This document shows positions 1-9,386 of a stretch of DNA of 64,000 bases, piece after piece. The notes below the pieces were generated by a model. The model made no database searches. It saw only the letters and a list, made by a program, of their open reading frames with translations, and had not been told where the DNA came from. Both the position numbers and the translations under genes were made by a program. Origin of the DNA: G965216745 sp965216745 (lineage in GTDB: Bacteria > Pseudomonadota > Alphaproteobacteria > Rickettsiales > Anaplasmataceae); assembly GCA_965216745.1 (NCBI GenBank), contig OZ244191.1, forward strand, positions 744,001-808,000, given 5' to 3'. Every line of letters begins with the position of its first letter. The first letter of the stretch is position 1.

Positions 1-178
1 CCACTATCTTATGTTTGGGAATCCATTTAGTCTTGTTTTTATGTATTGCCAAAGCAGAGTTAATAAATAATTCTATATCATCGAGAGATGTAAAACTGAT
101 TTCCTTTATAGTCTCTAAGGTAAATGGATTTACAATCAACAACATCCAAAGACAAATAAGATAATAACTATTCATCAT
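1..178 (-). CDS. Partial hypothetical protein, N-terminal end only
   Basis: An open reading frame on the minus strand begins with two adjacent ATG codons at 178 and 175 and runs off the left edge of the window, giving 59 codons. The first 20 residues are hydrophobic (MNSYYLICLWMLLIVNPF), like a signal peptide or membrane anchor, and are followed by a mixed polar stretch ending in IPKHKIV. I do not recognise the family. It diverges from the rhodanese gene that starts at 377, with about 200 bases of very A+T-rich DNA between them that could hold promoters for both. The 3' end lies outside the window, so length and function cannot be judged. Confidence 0.5.
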   Translation of the reverse strand, partial: MMNSYYLICLWMLLIVNPFTLETIKEISFTSLDDIELFINSALAIHKNKTKWIPKHKIV

Positions 179-376
179 ACTAAACCAGATCAACATATTG
201 TCAATAATTATTGTCTAAATATCAAATTGATAATATAAAGTGAAATCTTATTTGTTTTGGAATGATTTTTTATCATGAAATTAATTAATAAAACACATTT
301 TTTTGATTTTTAAATTCTGTGTTGCAAATTAAATATTTTTGGCTTAAATAATATTCATTAAAACAATATTATTTAT

Positions 377-718
377 ATGAAAGTACAAGAAATCAGCTCT
401 TCTGAAGCAAAAGAATGGTTGGAAACCAAACAAGCTATTTTATTAGATGTTAGAGAGGAAAACGAAAGGTTGTTGAAAAATATAAATGGTTCGATAATGA
501 ATCCATTAAGCACTTTCTCCTCAGAATCAATTTCAAAGATAGATTATATTAGAAATAAAAAGATTGTTGTGTATTGTGAAAGTGGGTTCAGAAGTTTTAA
601 TGCTTGTCTAATATTATTACGAAATGGTTTCGAAGAAGTTTATAACATGTCTGGTGGTATATCTGACTGGATAGAAAAAGGTTTTGATATTTCCACAAAC
701 AATAAACACCAAAGCTAA
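377..718 (+). CDS. Single-domain rhodanese (sulfurtransferase-like)
   Basis: A 113-residue single rhodanese domain. Residues 23-26 (LDVR) are the conserved N-terminal rhodanese motif, and the active-site loop is CESGFRS with the catalytic cysteine at residue 67, followed by the usual GG(I/V)xxW segment near 93-98. The six-residue C-to-R loop is the size seen in GlpE/PspE-type sulfurtransferases, which move sulfane sulfur from thiosulfate or persulfide donors to an acceptor. The physiological acceptor cannot be told from the sequence. There is no signal peptide, so it should be cytoplasmic. It lies one base upstream of the SOUL-family gene, which suggests co-transcription. No clear ribosome-binding site precedes the ATG. 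Confidence 0.85.
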   Translation: MKVQEISSSEAKEWLETKQAILLDVREENERLLKNINGSIMNPLSTFSSESISKIDYIRNKKIVVYCESGFRSFNACLILLRNGFEEVYNMSGGISDWIEKGFDISTNNKHQS

Positions 719-719
719 T

Positions 720-1334
720 ATGATTTTTAAATCCGTTCCAAATAAAATAAATATTTTATTGTTTTTTGCTATACTCATCTCATCTTTTTTTCTATTCAAA
801 CCAAAAATGACTAAACCCAAAGAACCAGATTATATAGTTATAAAAGATTTTGATGGTTTTGAATTAAGGAATTATAATTCAATGAATTTAGCGCAAATTA
901 TTATAAATGGATCTAGAAAAGAAAGCATTTCAGCTGGGTTTAAAGTTTTAGCTGATTATATATTTGGAAACAATTTAAATAAACAAAAAATTGCAATGAC
1001 AGCGCCAGTTCAACAACAAATGTTAGAGAAAGATGTATGGCAAATAAGTTTTATAATTCCATCAAACCATAGTTATGGTTCTATTCCAATTCCCAATAAC
1101 GACAATATTGAAATAAACTCAATAGGCAAAAAATGCTATTTAGTATTAAAGTTTTCTGGATCGACTAATGATGAAAATATTAAAATAAACGAAGAGATTT
1201 TATTAGAAAAAATAAAAGATAATGGTATAATTATTTCAGGAAATGCCAAATATGCATTTTATAATCCACCATGGATTCCTTCATTTATGCGTAAAAACGA
1301 AGTAATGGTAGAGTGTGATTGCTGGTCAAAATAA
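720..1334 (+). CDS. SOUL family haem-binding-like protein
   Basis: About 204 residues from the ATG at 720, directly after the rhodanese stop codon. The frame is open back to an ATG at 684, but that start would overlap the upstream gene. A hydrophobic segment (about residues 9-25) predicts a signal anchor facing the periplasm. The rest matches the SOUL/HBP family: EPDYIVIKDFDGFELRNY is the typical first strand, KIAMTAPV is the family signature, and NPPWIPSFMRKNEV is the conserved C-terminal motif. SOUL proteins in eukaryotes bind haem or tetrapyrroles. The role of bacterial members is poorly defined, so a haem-handling function is only an inference. Confidence 0.85.
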   Translation: MIFKSVPNKINILLFFAILISSFFLFKPKMTKPKEPDYIVIKDFDGFELRNYNSMNLAQIIINGSRKESISAGFKVLADYIFGNNLNKQKIAMTAPVQQQMLEKDVWQISFIIPSNHSYGSIPIPNNDNIEINSIGKKCYLVLKFSGSTNDENIKINEEILLEKIKDNGIIISGNAKYAFYNPPWIPSFMRKNEVMVECDCWSK

Positions 1335-1432
1335 TTTATTTATAGAGCTGTCATTAAATCAGCTTTGTGTAAAATATTGTACGTTTTATTCTGATTTCAG
1401 AATAACACAAATCTCATATTTATGAAATTATT

Positions 1433-2374
1433 ATGGTCAATGAAAATAAGATTATCAATTTATTAAAAAAACATTCAATGGGATTTATTGGTGATGATGC
1501 ATGTGTTATACCTAAGAATGACAGTGAAACTAAATTAGTGATAACTAAAGATATATTGGTTGAAAGTATTCATTTCAGAACTGAATATTATACGCCAAAA
1601 GACCTTGCTCATAAATCTTTACACGTAAATCTAAGCGATCTTGCCGCTATGGGGGCAAAACCAGCATACATCATGTGTGGAGTATCAATTCCTGCTTATT
1701 ACAATGAATATATTGAAGAGTATTTTTATTATTTCATTAAGGAATGCAAAAACAATGAAGTCATTATAATAGGTGGAGACACTACAGCATCAAAAAAAGA
1801 TTTGTTTATTAGCATTACTGCATTTGGATATTCCACAAAACCAAAGCTTAGAAGCAACGCACAAATAGGAGATTATATATGCTTAATAGGAGAAATTGGA
1901 CTCGCTCATTTGGGGTTGCTTTATGCTGAAGAAAATAATATCAATGGTTTTCCATATTTGGAAAAATTGTTACGACCAAATGCAAAAACAAAAGAGGGAA
2001 TATGGCTGGGTCAGATAGAATTAATTAATTCTATGATTGATGTTTCAGATGGTTTATATGTGGATTTATATAGATTATGTAAAGCATCAGGTGTAGGTGC
2101 ATTGATAAACTTGAAAAATCTTTATAGATATCTTGATTCCAAAGTTTCAATGAAAAATGCCTTAGAAGGAGGTGAAGACTATAGCATATTATTTACTTTA
2201 AACTCAAATTATTTTACTTGTTTGAATGACAAATTTTTCGAGATCTTTGGGTATAACATAAAATATATTGGAGATATTGTTTTTAAAAGTGGAATTGAAT
2301 TCATAAAAGATGGTGAATTGGTTGAGTTAGAATGTATTCCTTTTTCACATTTTGGTGAAGATCCTTTAAAATAA
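1433..2374 (+). CDS. thiL: Thiamine-monophosphate kinase
   Basis: The 313-residue product carries the ThiL motifs in order: GDDAC near residue 20, D-ILVESIHF near 42-50, HKSLHVNLSDLAAMGA near 61-76 and IIGGDT near 113-118. DVSDGL and ALEGGEDYSILF follow in the second half. ThiL phosphorylates thiamine monophosphate with ATP to the active cofactor thiamine diphosphate in the cytoplasm. Family length is about 310-330 residues, so the gene looks intact. No other thiamine genes are present here, so the window does not show whether TMP is made or salvaged. It starts 98 bases after the SOUL gene and may have its own promoter. Confidence 0.93.
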   Translation: MVNENKIINLLKKHSMGFIGDDACVIPKNDSETKLVITKDILVESIHFRTEYYTPKDLAHKSLHVNLSDLAAMGAKPAYIMCGVSIPAYYNEYIEEYFYYFIKECKNNEVIIIGGDTTASKKDLFISITAFGYSTKPKLRSNAQIGDYICLIGEIGLAHLGLLYAEENNINGFPYLEKLLRPNAKTKEGIWLGQIELINSMIDVSDGLYVDLYRLCKASGVGALINLKNLYRYLDSKVSMKNALEGGEDYSILFTLNSNYFTCLNDKFFEIFGYNIKYIGDIVFKSGIEFIKDGELVELECIPFSHFGEDPLK

Positions 2375-2702
2375 TTACAATGTGTTCAATTGTATTTTAA
2401 ATACAAATCAAAATATTTAAATTGAGAACTCTATAAACTTGAGCATCTTTATATATCATCAAAATATGATTATACATGAAATATTTCAAGTTTTGATTTG
2501 ATTTTTTTGATTGAAATCAATTATTTGCAATATTGTCGCAATCTCTAAATTCATAACGTTTAGAATATATCATGAAATTCATTAATGAATTTTTAATGAA
2601 ATTATATTAATAGTTCTCTTGTAGAGAATCGATTGAATCAAATGAAACAATTTATGTGATATTTTTATATATAATATAGTTTTTATACAAACAAGGCTTT
2701 TT
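2375..2702. other. Intergenic region, no gene seen
   Basis: These 328 bases between thiL and the DUF3429-like gene are highly A+T-rich with stops in all frames. A short hairpin (TTGATT-GA-AATCAA, 2507-2520) is visible but has no following T run. No RNA gene is recognised. Confidence 0.4.
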
Positions 2703-3158
2703 ATGGGAAAATACACTTATTTACTTACATTGTCTGGCACTTTGCCATTCTTTGTATTGACTTTTATTCTATTGAAGCAAAAAGAAAGTTTAGAGTGGAT
2801 GAATCATTCGTTTGATTTATTGTTTAACATTTATTCTATATCTATTATATCATTTATTTCTGGTATTCATTGGTCACAACATCTTAAAGTTCGAGATATT
2901 TCGAAATTTTTTATGTTGAATAATATTCCTATATTCAGTAATGCAAATGTAATAATTGCCTTATTGGTTTGGATTTTTTTAGATCAAAAAAAATGCCTTT
3001 TTGTGCATTTTTTGATTTTTATTGTTTTGTTAATTATAGATGCTCATTTTTTTAAAATCAAAATTATAACTTTTGATTATTTTAAGCTAAGAATAATAGC
3101 AACATCAATTGTTTTGGTTAATTTTATTGCTTTGTTGTTTGACTATTGGGTTTTTTGA
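2703..3158 (+). CDS. DUF3429-like small integral membrane protein
   Basis: A 151-residue, very hydrophobic protein with about five predicted membrane segments (roughly residues 5-25, 37-57, 78-95, 100-118 and 128-148). The pattern SIISFISGIHWSQHL at the end of the second segment resembles the core motif of the DUF3429/TMEM69 family, whose function is unknown. The start is well supported: AAGG lies six bases upstream of the ATG. It converges on the minus-strand permease gene ending at 3214. Family assignment rests on one motif and on size, so it is moderately sure. Confidence 0.65.
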   Translation: MGKYTYLLTLSGTLPFFVLTFILLKQKESLEWMNHSFDLLFNIYSISIISFISGIHWSQHLKVRDISKFFMLNNIPIFSNANVIIALLVWIFLDQKKCLFVHFLIFIVLLIIDAHFFKIKIITFDYFKLRIIATSIVLVNFIALLFDYWVF

Positions 3159-3213
3159 AAAGGTGACAAGGTAACAAATTAGCGTCAAATTAAATATGTT
3201 TTTCAATTATTTA

Positions 3214-4200
3214 TCACAATGGAGCAAGAAATAATTTTGCAACAGAAAAATAAATAGGTAAACCTATACATAAGTTGAAAGGAAATGTTATACCTATCGC
3301 TAAAGGAATATATAGTATGGGCATAGCTTGTGGAATAGCTATTTTCATTGCTGCAGGCACAGCGATATAAGATGAACTAGCGCAAATCGCCATGAACACA
3401 AACCCAGTTCCCAAATCCATTCCCAATAATATAGCTATTATTAAAGCAACGAAAGCTCCGATGACAGGCATGTACATTCCAAAAAGCACAAGGGATATAT
3501 TAAATTTTTTTAAATTATGAATTTGTTTGGCCACGCTCAAACCCATGTCAAGCATGAAAATGCATAACATGCCGTAAAATGGGGAAATTAAAAATCCTTC
3601 TAATTTTTTCAATCCACTATTTCCTGTCATATAACCTATAAACAAAGATCCAATTGATATTAAAACAATACCATTGAACACAAGAGATTTGATATTAAGC
3701 TTGTTTGGATTATAATATTGATCTTCTTTTTTTTCCCAATTAGACATATATATCCCGCATATTATAGAAGGACATTTCATTATTGATATATGAGCTATTA
3801 TATAGCCAATATATACTATATTATGTGATTCAAGAATACTAGTTGCACCAGTGAAAGTAGTAACGCTAACACCACCGAAAGTAGCAGCAATAGCTGCGAT
3901 GTTGAGTGTATCTAATTTGGATACGTGTTTTAGTATAAAATAAACAAGCATTGGGTAGAAAAAACTAAAAACAAGTCCAGATGCCAATGTTAAAAACATA
4001 TTTATATCCACACATAGGCTCTGGTTTAATTGCGCTCCTGCTTTAAACCCATTGGCCATTAATATATATATAACTATATATTTACTAACGCTTTCTGGTA
4101 AAGTGAAATCTGACTTCAAAAGACCAGATATAACTCCTAATGCAAAAAAAAGAATTGATGGAGACAAAAAGTTTTGAATTAAAAGATCAATGGCTTCCAT
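3214..4200 (-). CDS. SbtA-family sodium-dependent bicarbonate permease, paralogue 1
   Basis: A 328-residue polytopic membrane protein of the Sbt_1 (former DUF897) family. Visible family features are the opening FLSPSILFFALGVISGLLKSD, SVSKYIVIYILMANGFKAGA near 37-56, and the C-terminal CASSSYIAVPAAM motif near 273-285 followed by a YIPLAIGITFPFN helix. Family members import bicarbonate with sodium (SbtA of cyanobacteria), and about ten membrane helices are expected. No SbtB-like PII regulator lies nearby. It is the last of three adjacent same-strand paralogues. The spacers of 110-214 bases leave co-transcription uncertain. Substrate is inferred from family and not shown by the sequence. Confidence 0.82.
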   Translation of the reverse strand: MEAIDLLIQNFLSPSILFFALGVISGLLKSDFTLPESVSKYIVIYILMANGFKAGAQLNQSLCVDINMFLTLASGLVFSFFYPMLVYFILKHVSKLDTLNIAAIAATFGGVSVTTFTGATSILESHNIVYIGYIIAHISIMKCPSIICGIYMSNWEKKEDQYYNPNKLNIKSLVFNGIVLISIGSLFIGYMTGNSGLKKLEGFLISPFYGMLCIFMLDMGLSVAKQIHNLKKFNISLVLFGMYMPVIGAFVALIIAILLGMDLGTGFVFMAICASSSYIAVPAAMKIAIPQAMPILYIPLAIGITFPFNLCIGLPIYFSVAKLFLAPL

Positions 4201-4342
4201 GGTGGGATATTATATGAATCTATATTGATTATAGATCCTGACATGATATTTGCATTATAGCAATCTATATTTACATACAATTATATTTTTTATTTGCAAA
4301 GAAGTTGAAAAAAATTCAGACAACAAAACATACAAGATATTT

Positions 4343-4468
4343 ATTCTCAGCTATTTGATCAATAAATTATAAATTGTATAGTAAAGAGGCACACCCACAA
4401 TAAGAATTCTCAGCTATTTGATCAATAAATTATAAATTGTATAGTAAAGAGGCACACCCACAATAAGA
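4343..4468. repeat. 63-bp perfect tandem duplication (two copies)
   Basis: Positions 4343-4405 are repeated exactly at 4406-4468. The second copy contains the last 18 codons and the TAG stop of the minus-strand permease gene ending at 4414. The first copy is an untranslated echo beyond that stop. Because 63 is a multiple of three, the echo stays in the same frame and has its own copy of the stop codon. The absence of mismatches suggests a very recent event. Confidence 0.95.
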
Positions 4469-5388
4469 TTAAATGGGAAAGTTATTCCTAGAGACAATGG
4501 AATATATACGGATGGATTAGCTTGAGGTAACGACATTTTTAACGCCGCAGGCACAGCTATATAAGAAGAGCTAGCACAAAGCAATATGAACAGAAAGCCT
4601 GTTCCTAGATCTAATCCAACACATATAGATATTAATAATCCTATCGCTGAATTTACAATAGGCATATAAATGCCAAATAAAAGTAATGAAATTGAAAATT
4701 CTTTTATTTTTGTTATTTCTTTCCCCACTTGAATTCCAGCGTCAAGCATGAAAATTACAACCATGCCAGCAAATGGAGTTTCTATAAATCCCCTCATTTT
4801 TGAAAATCCTGTTTCTCCTGTCAGAAAACCTATCACAAAAGAACCTAAGGTCATAATCATAGCTCCATTTGCAAGAAGGTTCTTTTTCTGAGAATTTTGT
4901 TGATTGTTTTGTTTGTTTAAAATGCGCTTTGCTATATATAACCCAGAAACTATTGCGGGAGCTTCCATTATTGCCATTTGAGCTATAATATAGGTTGAAT
5001 ATGTTGCATTAGTGAGAGACAAAAAATTTACACCCGCAATGAAAGTTGTCAAACTAACACATGAATAACTAGCAGCAATTGCAGCTGCGTTCACTTTATT
5101 TAGTTTTTTATCAAAATTTAAAATAAAATAACAAACAAATGGCATTAACAAACTAAAGCAAAAACCTCCAATAAATATTAGAATCATTACGCTGTCTTTT
5201 ATGCTTGTTTGGCATATTTCGACTCCAGCTTTGAAGCCGGTGCTCATTAGAATATATAAAGCGCAATATTTACTGATACTTTCTGGGATAGAAAGATCAG
5301 ATTTATATAATCCGGAAAATAATCCTAAAAAAAAGAATAATATGTAAGGAGATATAAGATTGTTTATAAAAAGATCAAAAATTTGCAT
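4414..5388 (-). CDS. SbtA-family sodium-dependent bicarbonate permease, paralogue 2
   Basis: A 324-residue paralogue of the genes on either side. It shares the opening NLISPYILFFFLGLFSGLYKSD, the SISKYCALYILMSTGFKAG motif near 37-55, and CASSSYIAVPAAL near 270-282 followed by YIPLSLGITFPFN. Its 3' end has been tandemly duplicated (63 bp), leaving a non-coding copy of the last codons downstream of the stop, but the reading frame itself is intact. By family it should be a sodium-coupled bicarbonate (or similar small anion) importer in the inner membrane. The three copies are divergent at the protein level outside the shared motifs, so they may differ in affinity or substrate. Confidence 0.82.
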   Translation of the reverse strand: MQIFDLFINNLISPYILFFFLGLFSGLYKSDLSIPESISKYCALYILMSTGFKAGVEICQTSIKDSVMILIFIGGFCFSLLMPFVCYFILNFDKKLNKVNAAAIAASYSCVSLTTFIAGVNFLSLTNATYSTYIIAQMAIMEAPAIVSGLYIAKRILNKQNNQQNSQKKNLLANGAMIMTLGSFVIGFLTGETGFSKMRGFIETPFAGMVVIFMLDAGIQVGKEITKIKEFSISLLLFGIYMPIVNSAIGLLISICVGLDLGTGFLFILLCASSSYIAVPAALKMSLPQANPSVYIPLSLGITFPFNLIVGVPLYYTIYNLLIK

Positions 5389-5497
5389 TTTGTTTGTTAT
5401 AATTTATTTTTTATAGTAAACCTATTCAATTACGAATGTCAACAAAAGTATTTTTTTATAGATAATATAGGTTTTTCAATGAAAGTTATTTATCTGA

Positions 5498-6463
5498 TCA
5501 TAAAAATGCTTTTGCTAAATAAAGATATATTGAAACACCAAGAATGATATTAAATGAGAATGTAACACCCAGTGATAATGGCAAATATAAAGAAGCATTT
5601 GCTTCAGGGAGAGCAAGTCTCATGGCTGCTGGAACAGCTATATAAGATGAGCTTGCGCAGAGAACTATAAAAAGAAAACCAGTTCCCACATCCAGTCCCA
5701 TGGCCAATGCGAGGAAAAGACCTATTATTGCTCCTATAAACGGCATAAAAATAGCAAAACAAAACAGAAATAAAGTAAATTGTCTCACTGTTTTGATTTC
5801 TTTAAAAACTAATATACCCATGTCTAATAGAAATAACGATAGCATTCCTTGAAAAGGATCTACTACAAAAGGTTTCATTTTCTGGAAACCTTCCGGTCCT
5901 GATATAAAAGCTATAACAAGAGATCCTATAAGTACAACTGTAGCTCCATTAGCTATAAAACTTATATTACTTTTCTTGGTAGTTGAATTTGTTGAATCAA
6001 GCCTTGATAAATATAAACCAGATATTATTGCTGGAGATTCCATTATTGCCAATACAGCAATAATATAACCACTATATGGTATGTTGTTTTCCAACAAAAT
6101 CTGTTCTGCGGCAAGAAATGTAACTATGCTGACAGAGCCGTAATGGGCGGAAATTGCTGCTGCATCTATCTTTCTGATATTATTTTTTAGACTTAAAATA
6201 AAATATGCGACAAATGGAAAAGTTAAGCTACAAATTCCTCCTGCCAATAAAATAAATATAATTTTCGAATCTAAAACTTGAAATTGGCTAATAGAAGCTC
6301 CTCCTTTAAAACCAATTGCAATCATTAAATATATAGAAATATATTTGCTTATACTTTTAGGAACTTCAAGATCGGATTTAAGCCAAGCAGATAGAAACCC
6401 CAATATAAAAAATAATATACAAGGAGTCATCAAGTTGCTGGAAGAAAAGTGGAGTATGTTCAT
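5498..6463 (-). CDS. SbtA-family sodium-dependent bicarbonate permease, paralogue 3
   Basis: A 321-residue member of the same family and the first gene of the array in transcription order. Key segments are LMTPCILFFILGFLSAWLKSD at the N-terminus, SISKYISIYLMIAIGFKGGA near 37-56, and CASSSYIAVPAAMRLALPEA near 268-287 followed by YLPLSLGVTFSFN. All ten or so membrane helices appear present. It diverges from purL across a 145-base spacer that could hold both promoters. Function is inferred from family membership: sodium-driven bicarbonate import. That could support carbamoyl phosphate synthesis (the substrate of pyrB elsewhere in the window) or fatty-acid carboxylation. Confidence 0.82.
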   Translation of the reverse strand: MNILHFSSSNLMTPCILFFILGFLSAWLKSDLEVPKSISKYISIYLMIAIGFKGGASISQFQVLDSKIIFILLAGGICSLTFPFVAYFILSLKNNIRKIDAAAISAHYGSVSIVTFLAAEQILLENNIPYSGYIIAVLAIMESPAIISGLYLSRLDSTNSTTKKSNISFIANGATVVLIGSLVIAFISGPEGFQKMKPFVVDPFQGMLSLFLLDMGILVFKEIKTVRQFTLFLFCFAIFMPFIGAIIGLFLALAMGLDVGTGFLFIVLCASSSYIAVPAAMRLALPEANASLYLPLSLGVTFSFNIILGVSIYLYLAKAFL

Positions 6464-6608
6464 AATATTCCAATGAATGTTTGTTTATATTTATATCATG
6501 TCAAGTACTATTTGTAATATAATTTATTTGATATTTTTTTCAAAAAGATATCATACTTTTCTGTATTAATTTTAAATTTTAAGTATAATAACCATATTAA
6601 TTTAGAAG

Positions 6609-9368
6609 ATGGTATTTATTATGACCTTGAGATTAGAAAACATTACTCATTCATACCCTAACTCAAATATGATTTTTGAGGCATATGATTTGACATTCCA
6701 TGAAAATTTCGATGAATCTAAAATAATTGAAATTTGTTCTGTGTTGTCTGGTAACAGAGATTGGAGGGCTTATTCTGATTCCTGTAAATTGAATCATTCG
6801 GAGTTTCCTTCGTATGAATGGTATATAGAAGTTGGTTTTATTGAAGGAATAAAAGATCCACTTGCAGAAACTATAAAAAACATACTTCATGGAATTAACG
6901 TAGAATTGAAGTATGTAAGTACATACAAAATATATTGTGGCAAAGGTGCAATTCCTGAGAATGTGAGCACTCTATATAATCCAACCGTTAATAACATCAG
7001 ACTCGTTCATCCTGCACCACAATTTATTCCTATTATAGATAAAGGTATAACAACAACCAATCAATTATTAGAAGCAAAGCAAGTACAAATCTCACACCTA
7101 ACTTCCAATGATCTTGAAATATTAAGTTCAAAAATGAACCTTGGATTATCGAAAGAATATATGATTGCTGTGCAAAAACATTTCAAAGACCAAAATCGTG
7201 AACCTTATGATGTAGAGCTAATGAGTATTGCTCAAACATGGTGTGAACACTGCAAGCATATTATTTTCTCTTCAAGTTTGGATGATGTTAGTGAGGGTAT
7301 ATATAAGCAATATATTAAGGGATCAACTGAGAAAATTATAAAAACAAAACCTAATTTCTGTGTATCAGTTTTTTCTGACAACGCAGGAGCCGTATCATTT
7401 GTTGAAGACTGGATGATTACTGCTAAAGTAGAAACTCATAATAGTCCATCAGCAATAGAGCCTTTTGGTGGTGCGATGACTGGTATTTTAGGAGTAAACA
7501 GAGACATTCTAGGGTTTGGCTTAGGAGCTCAACCTATACTCAATAGCTACGCTTTTTGTTTTGGAGACCCAGAAAAACAACATGGTTTTTATAGAGGCAA
7601 ACAATCTCCAGCCCTTTCGAACAAACAAATAGTTGATGGAGTTATTAAAGGTGTAGAGGTTGGAGGAAATTGCGCTGGAATTCCCACAAGTCAAGGATTA
7701 GTATATTTTAATGATTCTTATTCTGTAACACCATTAGTATATGTTGGATCTTTAGGTATATTGAAAAAAAGTATAAATGGAATTAAATCATTTGATTGCA
7801 AGCCTAATAATAATGATTTAATAGTTATCATTGGTGGAAGAACTGGTCGAGATGGTATATTTGGATCAGTATGTTCTTCCAGTTCAATATCTTCAGATAC
7901 TCCTGGTTCCATTGTTCAAATAGGTGATCCGATAACTCAAAAAAAATTATCGGATGCCCTTGTTAGAGAAATAAGAGATCTCAATTTATATAACGCAATT
8001 ACTGACAATGGCGCCGGAGGACTTTCTTCTTCTATAGGTGAAATGGGTAAAAAAGGTTTTAAAGTTAATCTTGAAAAAGTTTTACTTAAATATACTAATA
8101 TGGAGCCATGGGAAATATGGATATCTGAATCTCAAGAGAGAATGACAATTGCTGTTGATCCCTCTAATTTAGACAAGTTATCCAAAATATTAGAAACTCA
8201 TGAAGTTGAATATTCAGTTATTGGTGAATTCAACGAAAGCGGAAGAGGAATTGTTAGTTATTTTGAGAACATTATAATGGACTTATCGTTAGATTTCTTA
8301 CACGAAGGTTATCCAAGAATACCTCTCAAGACTGCTTCGCTTGAGTTGAAGCCGAAAAACCACACACATGAAGAGTGTGATAATTTAAAAGACGCTATAA
8401 CAAAACTTTTTATGAATAAAAATTATCGTTCTAGAAAGAAAATAATACAAAGATATGACCATGAAGTGCAAGGTAATTCTGCAATAAAGCCAATGCAGAA
8501 TGGTGTTTGTGGTGACGTGACTGTAATTCGTCCTATATTTGATAGTAATGCTGGTGTTATAAGTTCACAAGGCATTGGAATGCTTCTGTCTGATGAAGAG
8601 TCTCCTTATCATATGGCTGGTATGGCTATTGATGATGCCATAAGATCTATTGTGGCAGCTGGAGGAGACATAGATAGGATAGCCCTATTAGATAATTTTT
8701 GTTGGTCTAGTTCAAAAAAACCAAGTAGATTATGGCAATTAAAACTTACTGCTATGGCATGTCATGATTATTCGATTTCATTTGAAACTCCTTTCATATC
8801 TGGAAAAGACAGCATGTTCAACAATTTCAAGGGATTTGATAAAAATGGCAATAATGTTCAAATAGAAGCTCCCCCTACCCTTCTTGTCTCTGGCGTAGGT
8901 ATAATAGACAATATTTTGAAATGTTTGACTTTTGATGTGAAAAATGAAGGTGACATACTATGCTATATTAAAATACCATTAATAAATCATGAATCATTCC
9001 AAAAGCCACATATTAATTTAGAATTGGCAAAGAATTGTTACAAAAAATTCAATCAATCTGTAGAATTGTTTTCTTCTGCCATATCGACAGGTAAAGGTGG
9101 GATACCTTATGCACTCTGTAGAAAATTAATGGCTGGTAAAATGGGTGCCAGACTTTCAAATCAAGACACTTTCATAAATTCTATCCAATACACACCAGGC
9201 TTTCTAGTAACCATAAACCCCAATAATCATAAGACCTTTTTGAATTTATTTAATGATTTTGAAGTATACGATTTAGGCGTAATTACTACTGAAAATAAAA
9301 TTATAACTAAATTTGATAAAATAGACCTACCTTATTATCATTATAATGATACTGATTATTTGAATTAA
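6609..9368 (+). CDS. purL: Phosphoribosylformylglycinamidine synthase, synthetase subunit
   Basis: A 919-residue PurL. It converts FGAR to FGAM in purine synthesis, using ammonia and ATP. Signatures include MSIAQTWCEHCKH near 205-217, KVETHNSPSAIEPFGGA near 273-289, the ITDNGAGGLSSSIGEMG motif near 464-480, and FETPFISGKDSMFN near 725-738. It ends without the C-terminal glutaminase (PurQ-like) domain of the 1300-residue gammaproteobacterial enzyme, and it is longer than the 735-residue small PurL, so a PurS-like N-terminal region of about 180 residues is probably fused. A separate PurQ is needed and is not in this window. ATG 6621 is an alternative start. Its stop lies 18 bases before the methyltransferase. 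Confidence 0.93.
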   Translation: MVFIMTLRLENITHSYPNSNMIFEAYDLTFHENFDESKIIEICSVLSGNRDWRAYSDSCKLNHSEFPSYEWYIEVGFIEGIKDPLAETIKNILHGINVELKYVSTYKIYCGKGAIPENVSTLYNPTVNNIRLVHPAPQFIPIIDKGITTTNQLLEAKQVQISHLTSNDLEILSSKMNLGLSKEYMIAVQKHFKDQNREPYDVELMSIAQTWCEHCKHIIFSSSLDDVSEGIYKQYIKGSTEKIIKTKPNFCVSVFSDNAGAVSFVEDWMITAKVETHNSPSAIEPFGGAMTGILGVNRDILGFGLGAQPILNSYAFCFGDPEKQHGFYRGKQSPALSNKQIVDGVIKGVEVGGNCAGIPTSQGLVYFNDSYSVTPLVYVGSLGILKKSINGIKSFDCKPNNNDLIVIIGGRTGRDGIFGSVCSSSSISSDTPGSIVQIGDPITQKKLSDALVREIRDLNLYNAITDNGAGGLSSSIGEMGKKGFKVNLEKVLLKYTNMEPWEIWISESQERMTIAVDPSNLDKLSKILETHEVEYSVIGEFNESGRGIVSYFENIIMDLSLDFLHEGYPRIPLKTASLELKPKNHTHEECDNLKDAITKLFMNKNYRSRKKIIQRYDHEVQGNSAIKPMQNGVCGDVTVIRPIFDSNAGVISSQGIGMLLSDEESPYHMAGMAIDDAIRSIVAAGGDIDRIALLDNFCWSSSKKPSRLWQLKLTAMACHDYSISFETPFISGKDSMFNNFKGFDKNGNNVQIEAPPTLLVSGVGIIDNILKCLTFDVKNEGDILCYIKIPLINHESFQKPHINLELAKNCYKKFNQSVELFSSAISTGKGGIPYALCRKLMAGKMGARLSNQDTFINSIQYTPGFLVTINPNNHKTFLNLFNDFEVYDLGVITTENKIITKFDKIDLPYYHYNDTDYLN

Positions 9369-9386
9369 ATATTATTAGATATAGTT

